A stretch of DNA of 57,083 nucleotides from Bacteroidota bacterium (GTDB taxonomy: Bacteria > Bacteroidota > Bacteroidia > Bacteroidales > Rikenellaceae). Of this stretch, positions 24,953-34,296 are shown one piece after another. The notes under the pieces were generated by a model. The model was not told the origin of the DNA. It saw only the letters and a program-made list of their open reading frames with translations, and did not search any database. Location: the NCBI GenBank assembly GCA_023443765.1, contig JAEZTA010000146.1:1-57083 (forward strand), in the 5' to 3' direction. How positions within the stretch are numbered: position 1 is the first letter of the stretch; every line of letters starts with the position of its first letter. Position numbers and translations under genes: made by a program.

Positions 24953-27900
24953 ATGAAACCATTACTGACGGCGCTGCTACTTGTTACGGGACTGCTCCCG
25001 GGGTCACTCCGGGCCCTGAATATCCCCGACTACCGGTTCCACGCCATGCCCGAAACCTCCTATTACGGAGGCATCCACAGCATTGCCAAGGACAGCGTGG
25101 GACGCATGTGGTTCAGCGGATACGACGCCCTGTTCATGTACAACGGCACGTCATTCGTGCGGATGAACGACCGGGTCGCTAACCTCTCCCCAAGCTCCTA
25201 CTGGTCCTACGGGCAGGTAGTCACGGACAAACAGAAAGGGCTGTACGTGGGAACCAACCACGGGTTGCTGCACTTCGACTATCAGACGCTCGATTTCGAA
25301 CTGGTCCTCGAAGGAAACATCGGTTCGGTCACGGCGAACGGCGACGGAACGGTCTGGCTGATCCGCGAGAACACCATCGAATCGTTCAATCCCGACCGGC
25401 TGCCCGCCGTAACCAGCTATCCGCTGCCGCCGGAGATATTCAGAATCGGGCAGACGCTGACGCTGGTCTGTACGAAAGAATACGTCTATGCCGCGTCGAA
25501 CGGCAACCTCTACCGCCTGAACCGCGAAACCGGGCAATATATCCCCTTTACGTCGGTCGGCGGCGACAACTGCGTGATCCGCGACGTGGTGGAGTACAAC
25601 GGCTCGGTATACGTCCTCACGCACATGGACGGGCTTTACGAATGCGACGGCGACGGCCGGATCGGACGATACTACCGGCTGCCGCTCGAATACGAGAAAT
25701 CCGCGGGCGCCAAAGAGCTGTTCCTCGACTCCGCAGGCATCATCTGGGTGGCGACGCAGTCGGGACTGCTCCTGCTCGACCCGCTCACCGACAGCACGCG
25801 CCTGCTGCGCTTCGACCTCCACTATCCCTATTCGCTGCCCAACAACTCGGTGTGGTCGATCTTCGCCGACCCCGACGGCGGGGTCTGGGTCGGCACATAC
25901 GGCGGCAAACTGGCCTACATGACCTTCTCGGACAACGGCGTCGACTACTTCAAAGCTACCCCCGGAGGGCTGAACCATCCCATCGTCAGCTGTTTCGAGG
26001 AGGATGCGAAGGGCAACCTGTGGATCGGAACCGAGGGGGGGGGAATTAACTACTGGGACCGCGGAAACGGCCGGTTCCTCTACTATACGCAGGAGAGCAG
26101 GTGCGGCCTTACGTCGAACATGATCAAAAAGCTGTGGCACGACGAGAACAACACGTTGCTGGTCTCGGCGTTCAACGGCGGCATGCGGGCATTCGACGAA
26201 CGGCAGGGACGTTTCTCCGACCTGCATATGAACCATCCGGTTTCGGGGCAGCCACTCAGTGTCTACGACTTCATCAAGGACGGCAACCAGGGCATCTGGA
26301 TGACCAACCCCGATGCCGAACTGATGTACCGGGATGCGAAGACGGGAACCATCAAAGCCGTCCAGTTCTCGGACAAACAGGGCAACCCGGTCCGGATCCA
26401 CATCGAAACGCTGTTTCGCGACGACGAAGGGCGTCTGTGGCTTGTCAGCCACGGCGGCGCCTACATCGTCGATGCTGCCACGCGGCGGATCGTAAAGCAT
26501 TATTACATCGAAGAGGCTCCCTATGCGGTGAACAACCTCTGTTCCTACTGCGTCACATCCGGGTCCGACATCTGGTTCGGAACCCGCGGCGGCGGGGTCA
26601 ACCTGCTGCGCCGCGATGGCACTTACGTCAATTTCAGCGACCGGAACGGCGAAGGCCTGTCGGGAAAAACGGTCTTCGGCATCCTGGAAGACACCCCTTC
26701 GCAGAATGTCTGGTTCAGCACCAACGACGGACTTTACTATTACGACCACGCCGCCGGGACAATCAACAAATCGCAGATCGACACCCCGAACCATTGCGGG
26801 GCCTACTACGTGCGGGCCTGCTACAAGACCTCGAAGGGTGAAATGCTGTTCGGCGGAACGGACGGCTTCATCCGCTTCACCCCGGGAAACATAAAAAACA
26901 ACGACCAGAAACCGAAGGTTTTCTTCACCGACCTGCTGATCAACAGCCGGCCGGCCATCCCCGGCGCCAAAAACTCGCCCCTGGAAAAGGCCATCTCCAC
27001 CCTCTCTTACCGCGGGGACGAGGGCGATGTGATCGAATTGTCGCACAGGCAGTCGAATTTCGAAATCCGCTTCTCGGCCGACAGCTACCTCAACGCCGAG
27101 AAAAACCAGTACGCCTACCGGCTGCTCGGCCTCTCCGAACAATGGTCCCTGCTCCCGCAGGGGCAGAAGGGCGTGCAGTTCTTCAACCTGCCCGCAGGAA
27201 ACTATGTTTTCGAGGTCAAAGCCGCCAACAACGACGGTCTGTGGGGCGACCAGGTCACGGCGCTCGGCTTCAGGGTACACCCATCGCCCTTCTTCTCGGT
27301 CTGGGCCTACCTCGTTTATGCCGCGCTGCTCTCGGCGATAGCCTATTTCATCTGGCGCTATTTCACCAACAAGAAGATATTCGAACAGCGGCTCGAACTG
27401 GAACGCATCAAGGAGCAGAACATGAAGGAGCTGACCCGGGCCCGGATCAACTTCTTCACCAACATCTCCCACGACCTCAAAACCCCGCTCACGCTGGTCG
27501 TCGATCCGCTGAAACAACTCAAGGAGCACCTGCCCGCAGACACGCAGGGCAACGCCTACGTGCACCTGATCGAAAAGAACGTGGGCCGCATCCAGCGAAT
27601 GATCAGCCAGTTGCTGCAATTCCGCGAAATCGAGAGCCAGAAGATCACCCTCAACCGCCAGCCGGGCGACCTGATCCGGTTTATCGACAGCATCTTCTCG
27701 CTGTTCGAATTCTACGCCAACAAAAAGGGGATCGAAACCGGATTCAACTCCCAGTACGAGAGTTTCTATACCCGGTTCGACCACGACGTGATCGAAAAAA
27801 TCTTCACGAACCTCTTCTCCAACGCCATCAAATTCACTTCGGAAAACGGCTACGTCGGGGTGAAGATTTACCCGGCCCGGCAGGAGCAGATCCCCGATTC

Positions 27901-29023
27901 CGCAGCGCCTGCCGCCGATACCCAATACATCTCCTTTACGGTCACCAACACCGGGGCCGAAATCCCCGACGACAAGAAGGAGGCTATCTTCGAGTCGTTC
28001 AACCACCTCTCGACCCGCCGTCCCGAATTCGAAAGTAGCAGCGGTCTGGGACTGGCCATCGTCAAAGAGCTGGTCGGCAACCTCGAAGGCGGCATCACCC
28101 TGCATTCGGGAAATTCGAAGGTCTCCTTCACGGTGGTCCTGCCCTTCACGCTCAATGCCGAGAAGACCGACAGCGCCGCCGAATCCTACGAATACACAGT
28201 TTCCGAGATCGACAACCTGCTGACCGAGACCGATGTGACGGCGCCCGACGACAAGCACGACCGCAAGGCCTGCAACATCGTGGTGATCGAGGACGACCCC
28301 AACCTGAGGAGCTACCTGGAACAGCGTCTGTCGAAACATTATAATGTATACACCGCGGCAAACGGCAACGAAGGCATCGCCAAGGCGGAGAAAATCTGCC
28401 CCCAGATAGTCATCACCGACCTGATGATGCCCGAGGCCGACGGCTTCGACGTATGCCGTTCCCTGCGTTCGAACATCAAGACCAGCCACATTCCGGTGAT
28501 CATGCTGTCGGCCCTGGGGAAGAATACCGAAAACAAGATCAAAGCACTGGAAAGCGGCGCCAACGTATTTATCGACAAGCCGTTCGACATGGATTTCCTG
28601 CTCCGGCAGGTGGCCAACCTGATCCAGACCCAAAAAGAACTCAAGGAGCGGTACAGCAAAAAATACATCGCCGAACCTTCGAAGATCACGATTTCGTCGA
28701 TGGACGAGGAGCTGCTGAAAAAGGCGATGAATTACATCGAACGCAACATGGACAACAGCGACTACAACGTCGATTCGTTCGTGACCGACATGTCGATCGG
28801 GCGTACGCTCCTCTACCAGAAGATCAACGACATCACAGGTATGTCGATCAAGGAATTCATCATGGATGTCCGGCTGAAACGATCGGCCCAGTTGTTAAAG
28901 GAGTCCGACCTGACCATCGCCGAGGTTTCGATCATGACCGGATTCGCCAATCCCAAATATTTCAGCATCTGCTTCAAAAGGCACTTCGAACTGACCCCTT
29001 CCGAATTCAAGAAAAAATCGTAA
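24953..29023 (+). CDS. Hybrid two-component system sensor/regulator of the PUL
   Basis: One-protein HTCS of 1,356 residues that senses an oligosaccharide in the periplasm and activates the adjacent locus. Order: signal peptide (about 1-20); Reg_prop beta-propeller repeats to about 650; Y_Y_Y domain about 690-770; membrane helix about 785-805; HisKA with phospho-accepting His near 838 in NISHDLKTPLTLV; HATPase with SNAIKF and SSGLGLAIVKEL; receiver with phospho-accepting Asp near 1155 in VITDLMMPEADGFDV; AraC-type DNA-binding domain from about 1245 to the end. The start ATG 24953 is chosen from the promoter position and signal peptide. A run of nine G's (26035-26043) encodes Gly362-364 within a propeller repeat. 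Confidence 0.96.
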   Translation: MKPLLTALLLVTGLLPGSLRALNIPDYRFHAMPETSYYGGIHSIAKDSVGRMWFSGYDALFMYNGTSFVRMNDRVANLSPSSYWSYGQVVTDKQKGLYVGTNHGLLHFDYQTLDFELVLEGNIGSVTANGDGTVWLIRENTIESFNPDRLPAVTSYPLPPEIFRIGQTLTLVCTKEYVYAASNGNLYRLNRETGQYIPFTSVGGDNCVIRDVVEYNGSVYVLTHMDGLYECDGDGRIGRYYRLPLEYEKSAGAKELFLDSAGIIWVATQSGLLLLDPLTDSTRLLRFDLHYPYSLPNNSVWSIFADPDGGVWVGTYGGKLAYMTFSDNGVDYFKATPGGLNHPIVSCFEEDAKGNLWIGTEGGGINYWDRGNGRFLYYTQESRCGLTSNMIKKLWHDENNTLLVSAFNGGMRAFDERQGRFSDLHMNHPVSGQPLSVYDFIKDGNQGIWMTNPDAELMYRDAKTGTIKAVQFSDKQGNPVRIHIETLFRDDEGRLWLVSHGGAYIVDAATRRIVKHYYIEEAPYAVNNLCSYCVTSGSDIWFGTRGGGVNLLRRDGTYVNFSDRNGEGLSGKTVFGILEDTPSQNVWFSTNDGLYYYDHAAGTINKSQIDTPNHCGAYYVRACYKTSKGEMLFGGTDGFIRFTPGNIKNNDQKPKVFFTDLLINSRPAIPGAKNSPLEKAISTLSYRGDEGDVIELSHRQSNFEIRFSADSYLNAEKNQYAYRLLGLSEQWSLLPQGQKGVQFFNLPAGNYVFEVKAANNDGLWGDQVTALGFRVHPSPFFSVWAYLVYAALLSAIAYFIWRYFTNKKIFEQRLELERIKEQNMKELTRARINFFTNISHDLKTPLTLVVDPLKQLKEHLPADTQGNAYVHLIEKNVGRIQRMISQLLQFREIESQKITLNRQPGDLIRFIDSIFSLFEFYANKKGIETGFNSQYESFYTRFDHDVIEKIFTNLFSNAIKFTSENGYVGVKIYPARQEQIPDSAAPAADTQYISFTVTNTGAEIPDDKKEAIFESFNHLSTRRPEFESSSGLGLAIVKELVGNLEGGITLHSGNSKVSFTVVLPFTLNAEKTDSAAESYEYTVSEIDNLLTETDVTAPDDKHDRKACNIVVIEDDPNLRSYLEQRLSKHYNVYTAANGNEGIAKAEKICPQIVITDLMMPEADGFDVCRSLRSNIKTSHIPVIMLSALGKNTENKIKALESGANVFIDKPFDMDFLLRQVANLIQTQKELKERYSKKYIAEPSKITISSMDEELLKKAMNYIERNMDNSDYNVDSFVTDMSIGRTLLYQKINDITGMSIKEFIMDVRLKRSAQLLKESDLTIAEVSIMTGFANPKYFSICFKRHFELTPSEFKKKS

Positions 29024-29124
29024 TCCGGACCGCACAAAGGTAACCCGACATCTCCGATACGCCATGAATATGCACCCCTGCATCTGCCGGAACAGGGGCG
29101 GACTGCGCTCACCCGAATGGGAGT

Positions 29125-29161
29125 GTCCCCGTCGTCGCATTGCGCGACAGCGGGGACGTTT
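29125..29161 (+). terminator. Terminator-like hairpin after the hybrid regulator
   Basis: GTCCCCG (29125-29131) pairs with CGGGGAC (29151-29157), and an inner stem GTCGC pairs with GCGAC across a small internal loop; a short T run follows. Confidence 0.6.
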
Positions 29162-29218
29162 CATTACGTCCCTATGAGTACCGCCACCAGCCAGCCGGAT
29201 GCCCGGAACCTTCAAATA

Positions 29219-29258
29219 GGTTCCATTTTTTATATCCTGTACGAAATGGAACCATTTT
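29219..29258 (+). promoter_or_regulatory. Candidate operator for the hybrid regulator
   Basis: GGTTCCATTT (29219-29228) and AAATGGAACC (29244-29253) form a perfect 10-bp inverted repeat with a 15-base spacer. The same stretch also reads as a direct repeat, GGTTCCATTTT (29219-29229) and GGAACCATTTT (29248-29258), 29 bases apart. It lies 40-80 bases upstream of the putative -7 box, where an AraC-type activator would bind. Assignment to the regulator is inference. Confidence 0.55.
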
Positions 29259-29295
29259 CGAATAAATGACGCCCATAAGGTCGGAGCGTTTTATT

Positions 29296-29303
29296 GACCT
29301 TTG
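29296..29303 (+). promoter_or_regulatory. Weak -7 element of the susC operon
   Basis: GACCTTTG matches TAnnTTTG at all but the first position; no clear -33 box. A weak core is expected for an activator-dependent promoter. Confidence 0.4.
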
Positions 29304-29474
29304 CAATAAGGGGATAAAGCCTCCGGCGTTCACCTGTATTCTTTGAAACAGATTAAATAACCGTAATACTTAAAACCTAAACCAACATGGAAAGATAACC
29401 TGAAACCCACGAAGGACAGCAAGAGTCCTTCCGCCTGTTCGGCAAGTTCCAAAAAGACAAGTGTACTAACCAAT

Positions 29475-32400
29475 ATGAAACCTTATATGATAATGAGCAT
29501 TTACAAAAAGCTTAAAGGCAGCCTGGTCATTCTCCTTTTAACCCTGCTGTCAGCAACGCCGTCGTTTGCCCAGCAAAACGATGTTAAAGTGACTGGTAAA
29601 GTCATCGACGAAAACGGAGCCCCGCTGCCGGGTGTCGTCGTCGTTGTGAAAGACGGAAAAGCGAACGCCGGAGCCGTCACCAATGTACAGGGCACCTACG
29701 AACTCAAAGCCCCTGCATCCGCAACCTTATTATTCTCATGCCTGGGCTATACCGACCAGCAGATCAAAATCGGTGCATCCGCAGTCGTGGACGTAACAAT
29801 GGTTCCGAGCGCACAGTCGCTCGAAGAGGTCGTTGTCGTCGGCTACGGTACTCAGAAGAAGAAGGACCTCACGGGAGGCCTCGCCGTAGTGAGCAAACAG
29901 ACGCTGGAAATGGTTTCGACCAACAACCTGATGGACCGTCTGGTCGGCCAGGTCGCCGGTCTGAACATCACGACCGGCAACGAGGCGCCGGGCAGCAACC
30001 AGACCCTGCTGATCCGCGGCCAGAACTCGCTGACGGCCAGCAATGACCCGCTGGTCATCCTGGACGGCATCCCCTATTCGGGCGGCCTGGCCGACCTCGA
30101 CCCGAACATCATCGAGAGCATGTCGGTGCTGAAAGACGCCTCGGCGGTAGCCATCTACGGATCGCGCGGCTCGAACGGCGTCATCCTGATCCAGACCAAA
30201 CGCGGCTCGAAGGGCGAATTCCACGTCACCTACAAGACAAAACTCGCCATCTCCGAGCCGATGCAGCGCATCGAGACGATGGGTCCCAACGAGTTTATCC
30301 GTCTCAAGCAGGATATGGGCCGACTCAAAAACAATTACAGCGGCGAACAACTCGACCCGCTGGTCGGTTCGATCATCAGCGCCAGCGAGAAGGTGAACTA
30401 TGCCAAGGGTATTACCAACGACTGGCAGGACTACGTTTTCCGCACAGTCTTCACGATGGATCACCAGCTGAGCTTCCAGGGCGGTAACGACAAGACCACT
30501 TATATGGCCTCGGTCTCCTACCTGGACAACCCCGGCGTCGTTTACAACTCGAATTACCAGCGTACGAACGTCTACGCCAGCGTCAACCAGAAGATGAACG
30601 ACTGGCTGTCCGTAGGCCTCACCACGCAGTTCGTCAACCGTGAGTCGGGCGGCGCGACACCCAATCTCGAACACGCCATCAAACAGAGCCCGTGGGGTAT
30701 CTACAAGGACGAGACCGGAGCCTACTACGAGGAGCCGATGGACTACTCGAACCTGCCCAACCCGATGAAGGATGTCAACGCCGACCAGAAACGTACGGGC
30801 CGCAATTTCATGGCTAACGGCTTCCTCGACCTCAAACTTCCGGTCAAAGGACTCTCTTTCCGCTCGCAGTTCGGTTACAACTACCGCAGCCAGATGAACG
30901 GAACCTACTACGGCCGCAACACCGTGACGGGTAAGAAGGTCGACGGTCGTGCCGAGTTGGCCAATAACCATACGACGGACTGGACCTGGGAGAACGTGCT
31001 GAAGTTCGACCGCGATTTCGGTAAGCACCACATCGACTTCACGGGTCTCTTCTCCATGCAGGAGGCCCAGTATACGGGCGCTTCGCAAAGCGGTGAAGGC
31101 TTCGTGAACGACGATTCGAGTTTCTACCGCATGGACGGAGCCGAGAACAAGATCGCCATCAGCTCATCTTTCTGGAAAGAGAACTTCGTTTCGGGCATGT
31201 TCCGCGTCAATTACGGCTTCAACAGCAAGTACCTCCTGACGATCACGGGACGCGCCGACTCGTTCTCGGCATTCGCCGAAAACCACAAATGGGCCTTCTT
31301 CCCCTCGGCAGCCGTCGCCTGGCATCTCGGCGAGGAGAGCTTCATCAAGGATAACGCCTCGTGGGTCGACATGCTGAAGATTCGTCTCTCGTACGGCGCC
31401 AACGGAAATAACGCCATTTCGCGTTACCAGTCGCTCGACCGTCTCTACTCGACCAACGGCGTCAAGTACATCTGGGGTGACGGCGGCAGCGCCGCCAACT
31501 CGGCCTACCTGCCAAGCGACGGTATCGGTAACCCCGACCTGCGTTGGGAGACGACCTATACGGCCAACCTCGGCATCGACTTCCAGTTCTTCAACGGCCG
31601 TCTGGGCGGTACGATCGACATGTACCTCTCCAATACGCACGACCTGCTGATGTCGCGTACAGTCCCCATCATGAACGGTTACAGCAAGATCCTCTATAAC
31701 GTCGGCCAGACCCGCAACAAGGGTATCGAACTGACGCTCCATTCGCAGAACATCCGCAAGAAGGATTTCAGGTGGGAGACCGACTTCGCCTTCTCGCTCA
31801 ACCGCGACAAAATCGTCGCACTGCGCGGCGACGGCAATGACGACATCAACAACAAATGGTTCATCGGCAAACCCCTCTCCGTATACTACGACTGGAACAT
31901 GATTGGCATCTGGCAACAGGGCGATGAGTTCACGTTCACCGACAAGGATGGCAAGGAGGTGGCCCACCAGACCGGCGCCACGCCTGGAGCTGCCAAACTG
32001 GAGGATGTCGACGGCAACGGCGTCATCGACTCCAACGACCGCAAGGTAATCGGCAGCAAACAGCCGAGCTTCACGATGTCGATGGGTAACCGTTTCTCCT
32101 ATAAGGATTTTTATTTCTCGTTCCTGTTCAACGGCGTCTTCGGTAAATGGATGACGGACAATGTGGCCAACATCTCCTCGTACACGTTCGGCTCGGGTAA
32201 CTACATCCACGGCGTGAAATACTGGACGCCGGAGACCCCCGATGCAGATGTTGTTTCGCCGGGCTACCAGGCCTCCTTCAGCCATGGCTACTATAAGAAA
32301 CTCAACTACGTGCAACTGCGCAACATCACGCTGGGCTACCGCGTCAACCAGAAATTCGTCCGCCGGATCGGTCTGAGCACCATCGACGTGAATTTCAGCG

Positions 32401-32516
32401 TCAATAACGTCTGCGCCTTCTCCAACATGCGCCAGATGCTGAACTACGACAACACCTGGTTCGCATCGTTCCCGACAGCCCGTTCCTATGTGCTGGGATT
32501 AACCTTAACCTTCTAA
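29475..32516 (+). CDS. SusC-like TonB-dependent outer-membrane transporter
   Basis: Outer-membrane barrel importing oligosaccharides with energy from TonB. Of 1,013 residues, the signal peptide is followed by a carboxypeptidase-D-like regulatory domain (about 38-112, starting VTGKVIDENGAPLPGVV), the sequence SLEEVVVVGYGTQKKKDLTG (about 115-134) that precedes the plug, and the plug with DPLVILDGIPY and DASAVAIYGSRGSNGVIL; the rest is barrel strands ending in an aromatic residue (final Phe). ATG codons at 29475, 29487 and 29493 are all possible; the hydrophobic signal fits any. It is first in the operon, 12 bases before susD. Confidence 0.96.
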   Translation: MKPYMIMSIYKKLKGSLVILLLTLLSATPSFAQQNDVKVTGKVIDENGAPLPGVVVVVKDGKANAGAVTNVQGTYELKAPASATLLFSCLGYTDQQIKIGASAVVDVTMVPSAQSLEEVVVVGYGTQKKKDLTGGLAVVSKQTLEMVSTNNLMDRLVGQVAGLNITTGNEAPGSNQTLLIRGQNSLTASNDPLVILDGIPYSGGLADLDPNIIESMSVLKDASAVAIYGSRGSNGVILIQTKRGSKGEFHVTYKTKLAISEPMQRIETMGPNEFIRLKQDMGRLKNNYSGEQLDPLVGSIISASEKVNYAKGITNDWQDYVFRTVFTMDHQLSFQGGNDKTTYMASVSYLDNPGVVYNSNYQRTNVYASVNQKMNDWLSVGLTTQFVNRESGGATPNLEHAIKQSPWGIYKDETGAYYEEPMDYSNLPNPMKDVNADQKRTGRNFMANGFLDLKLPVKGLSFRSQFGYNYRSQMNGTYYGRNTVTGKKVDGRAELANNHTTDWTWENVLKFDRDFGKHHIDFTGLFSMQEAQYTGASQSGEGFVNDDSSFYRMDGAENKIAISSSFWKENFVSGMFRVNYGFNSKYLLTITGRADSFSAFAENHKWAFFPSAAVAWHLGEESFIKDNASWVDMLKIRLSYGANGNNAISRYQSLDRLYSTNGVKYIWGDGGSAANSAYLPSDGIGNPDLRWETTYTANLGIDFQFFNGRLGGTIDMYLSNTHDLLMSRTVPIMNGYSKILYNVGQTRNKGIELTLHSQNIRKKDFRWETDFAFSLNRDKIVALRGDGNDDINNKWFIGKPLSVYYDWNMIGIWQQGDEFTFTDKDGKEVAHQTGATPGAAKLEDVDGNGVIDSNDRKVIGSKQPSFTMSMGNRFSYKDFYFSFLFNGVFGKWMTDNVANISSYTFGSGNYIHGVKYWTPETPDADVVSPGYQASFSHGYYKKLNYVQLRNITLGYRVNQKFVRRIGLSTIDVNFSVNNVCAFSNMRQMLNYDNTWFASFPTARSYVLGLTLTF

Positions 32517-32528
32517 TCAAGATCTCTT

Positions 32529-34223
32529 ATGAAAACGATGAATTATATCAAAATCGGCATTGCAAGCTCGATCCTCTCGATAGCCGCGGGTTGCACCTCC
32601 TTTCTGGAAGAAGAGCTGAAAAGTTCGCTGGCCCCCGACAACACCTACACCAGTTCGCTGGGTTTCGAGGTCGGCTCCACGGGACTCTACGCCATCGCCC
32701 GCTCGGAATATAACACCTGGGGTGAAAACGGTGCCTACATGCACAACGGCGCCTGCGCCTACGAAGTGCTGCAGATTTCGACCGACATCTGCCGCATGGG
32801 AACCGTCCGCGACGGTTCGCTGGTTCCATTCGCCGAAATGACGCTCAATCCGTCGACGCTTTTCGTCGGCTCATACTGGAACTGGGCCTTCAACCTGATC
32901 GGCTCGGCCAACGAACTACTGATCTATTCCGAAAAGAACGACAACTGGGACTATCCCACCGACAAGGAGCTTTACCAGGCCGAGGCCCGTTTCTTCCGGG
33001 CTTACGCCTACCGCACGCTGGTCTATCTCTACGGCGACGTACCCTGGGTCGAGACCATCCAGAAACCTTTCCTGCTCTCGTTCTCGCGCGATCCCAAGAT
33101 CGAGGTGCTCGGACACATCATCGACGACCTGGAGTTCGCCAAAAAACACCTTCCCGATAATCCCGACAACGTGAAGGAGGGCAAGCTCACAACGTGGGCC
33201 GCACGCCACCTGCTGAGCGAAATGTACCTGTTCCGCGGTGCCGAGGGCGACTACGAGCTGGCCGAGGAGAATGCCCAGGACGTGATCGACTGCACGTATT
33301 ACAGCCTGGTGAAGAGCCGCTACGGCAACGCCAAGAACGATCCCGGCGACTATTTCAGCGACATGTTCGTGGAAAACAACCAGAACCGTTCGGCAGGCAA
33401 CACCGAGAGCATCTGGGTCATGCAGTTTCAGTACAACACGGTCGGCGGCGGCACGAACTCCGACGACTGGACCCGCCGCGCCTGGAATCCCCAGTACCAC
33501 GCCATCGACGGCTTCGCGCTGGCCGACTCGCTCGGCGGCCGCGGTCTGGCACAGATTTACCCGCTGAAGTGGTGGATCGGCGTCAAAGGCACGAACGCCA
33601 CGACCGCCGGTGAAAAGGAAGGCTTCCCCGGCATCAGCGAAAACGGCATCTTCGAGGATGGCGACATCCGCAACTCGGAGTACAACATCAAGCGCAACTG
33701 GTACTACAACAATCCGCTGACGCCCAACAAACTGGGTCAGAAGTGCCCGATCGACGACAAATCGTGGTCGCAGGCCCAGCTCTTCCCCGCATTAAAGAAG
33801 TTCTTCTTCGGCAAAGAGGAAAACCTGCAGCTCACCGGCGCATACAAGGACCGCACGAAATTCCGTCTGGCTGAAACCTACCTGCTGCTGGCCGAGGCCT
33901 ACCTACGCCAAGGCATGCCCAAGGAGGCTGCCGACGCCGTGAACGAAGTGCGCCGCCGCGCCAAGGTATCCGATGTCGCAGCCGGCGATATGACGATGGA
34001 CTTCCTGCTCGACGAGCGTCTGCGCGAACTGTACGGCGAAGAGAGCCGCCGCTTCACGCTGGTACGCACGGGCACGCTGCTCGAACGCGTAAGGAAGTAC
34101 AACCCCGAGGCGCGCGACCTGATCCAGGATTTCCACGTGCTGTGGCCCATCCCGCAGGCCATCCGCGATGCGAATGTCGGAGACTTCCCGCAGAACCCCG
34201 GGTATGAAGGCTACGGCAAATAA
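32529..34223 (+). CDS. SusD-like glycan-binding lipoprotein
   Basis: RagB/SusD-family surface lipoprotein that forms the lid of the SusC transporter and captures glycan. The lipobox ends at Cys22 (SIAAGC); acidic residues follow within the next few positions (FLEEEL), a pattern linked to surface export. The family motifs QAEARFFRAYAYRTLVYLYG (about 149-168) and LRELYGEESRRFTLVRTG near the C-terminus are present. The 564-residue length is normal. It follows susC by 12 bases. Confidence 0.95.
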   Translation: MKTMNYIKIGIASSILSIAAGCTSFLEEELKSSLAPDNTYTSSLGFEVGSTGLYAIARSEYNTWGENGAYMHNGACAYEVLQISTDICRMGTVRDGSLVPFAEMTLNPSTLFVGSYWNWAFNLIGSANELLIYSEKNDNWDYPTDKELYQAEARFFRAYAYRTLVYLYGDVPWVETIQKPFLLSFSRDPKIEVLGHIIDDLEFAKKHLPDNPDNVKEGKLTTWAARHLLSEMYLFRGAEGDYELAEENAQDVIDCTYYSLVKSRYGNAKNDPGDYFSDMFVENNQNRSAGNTESIWVMQFQYNTVGGGTNSDDWTRRAWNPQYHAIDGFALADSLGGRGLAQIYPLKWWIGVKGTNATTAGEKEGFPGISENGIFEDGDIRNSEYNIKRNWYYNNPLTPNKLGQKCPIDDKSWSQAQLFPALKKFFFGKEENLQLTGAYKDRTKFRLAETYLLLAEAYLRQGMPKEAADAVNEVRRRAKVSDVAAGDMTMDFLLDERLRELYGEESRRFTLVRTGTLLERVRKYNPEARDLIQDFHVLWPIPQAIRDANVGDFPQNPGYEGYGK

Positions 34224-34296
34224 AGGCCGTTGATTCCGCCTCCGGGCAAATAAGACAAGCAATGCGTCCGGATGGTTCCGGACCCTATCAGCAATC

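Larger units (their letters stand above)
29024..29474 (+). other. Control region upstream of susC
   Basis: About 450 bases between the regulator and susC. It contains a terminator-like hairpin (29125-29161), a perfect inverted repeat (29219-29253), a weak -7 box (29296-29303) and a leader of roughly 165 bases. No gene seen. Confidence 0.65.

Noticed and set aside
25151..28633. A 1,160-codon open frame antisense to the hybrid regulator
   Set aside because: The product has no domain or signal and the plus-strand gene shows full domain order; it is a GC-driven shadow.
34266..34283. Short hairpin GTCCGG/CCGGAC between susD and the SusE-like gene
   Set aside because: Only a 6-bp stem with no T run; not distinguishable from chance in GC-rich DNA.
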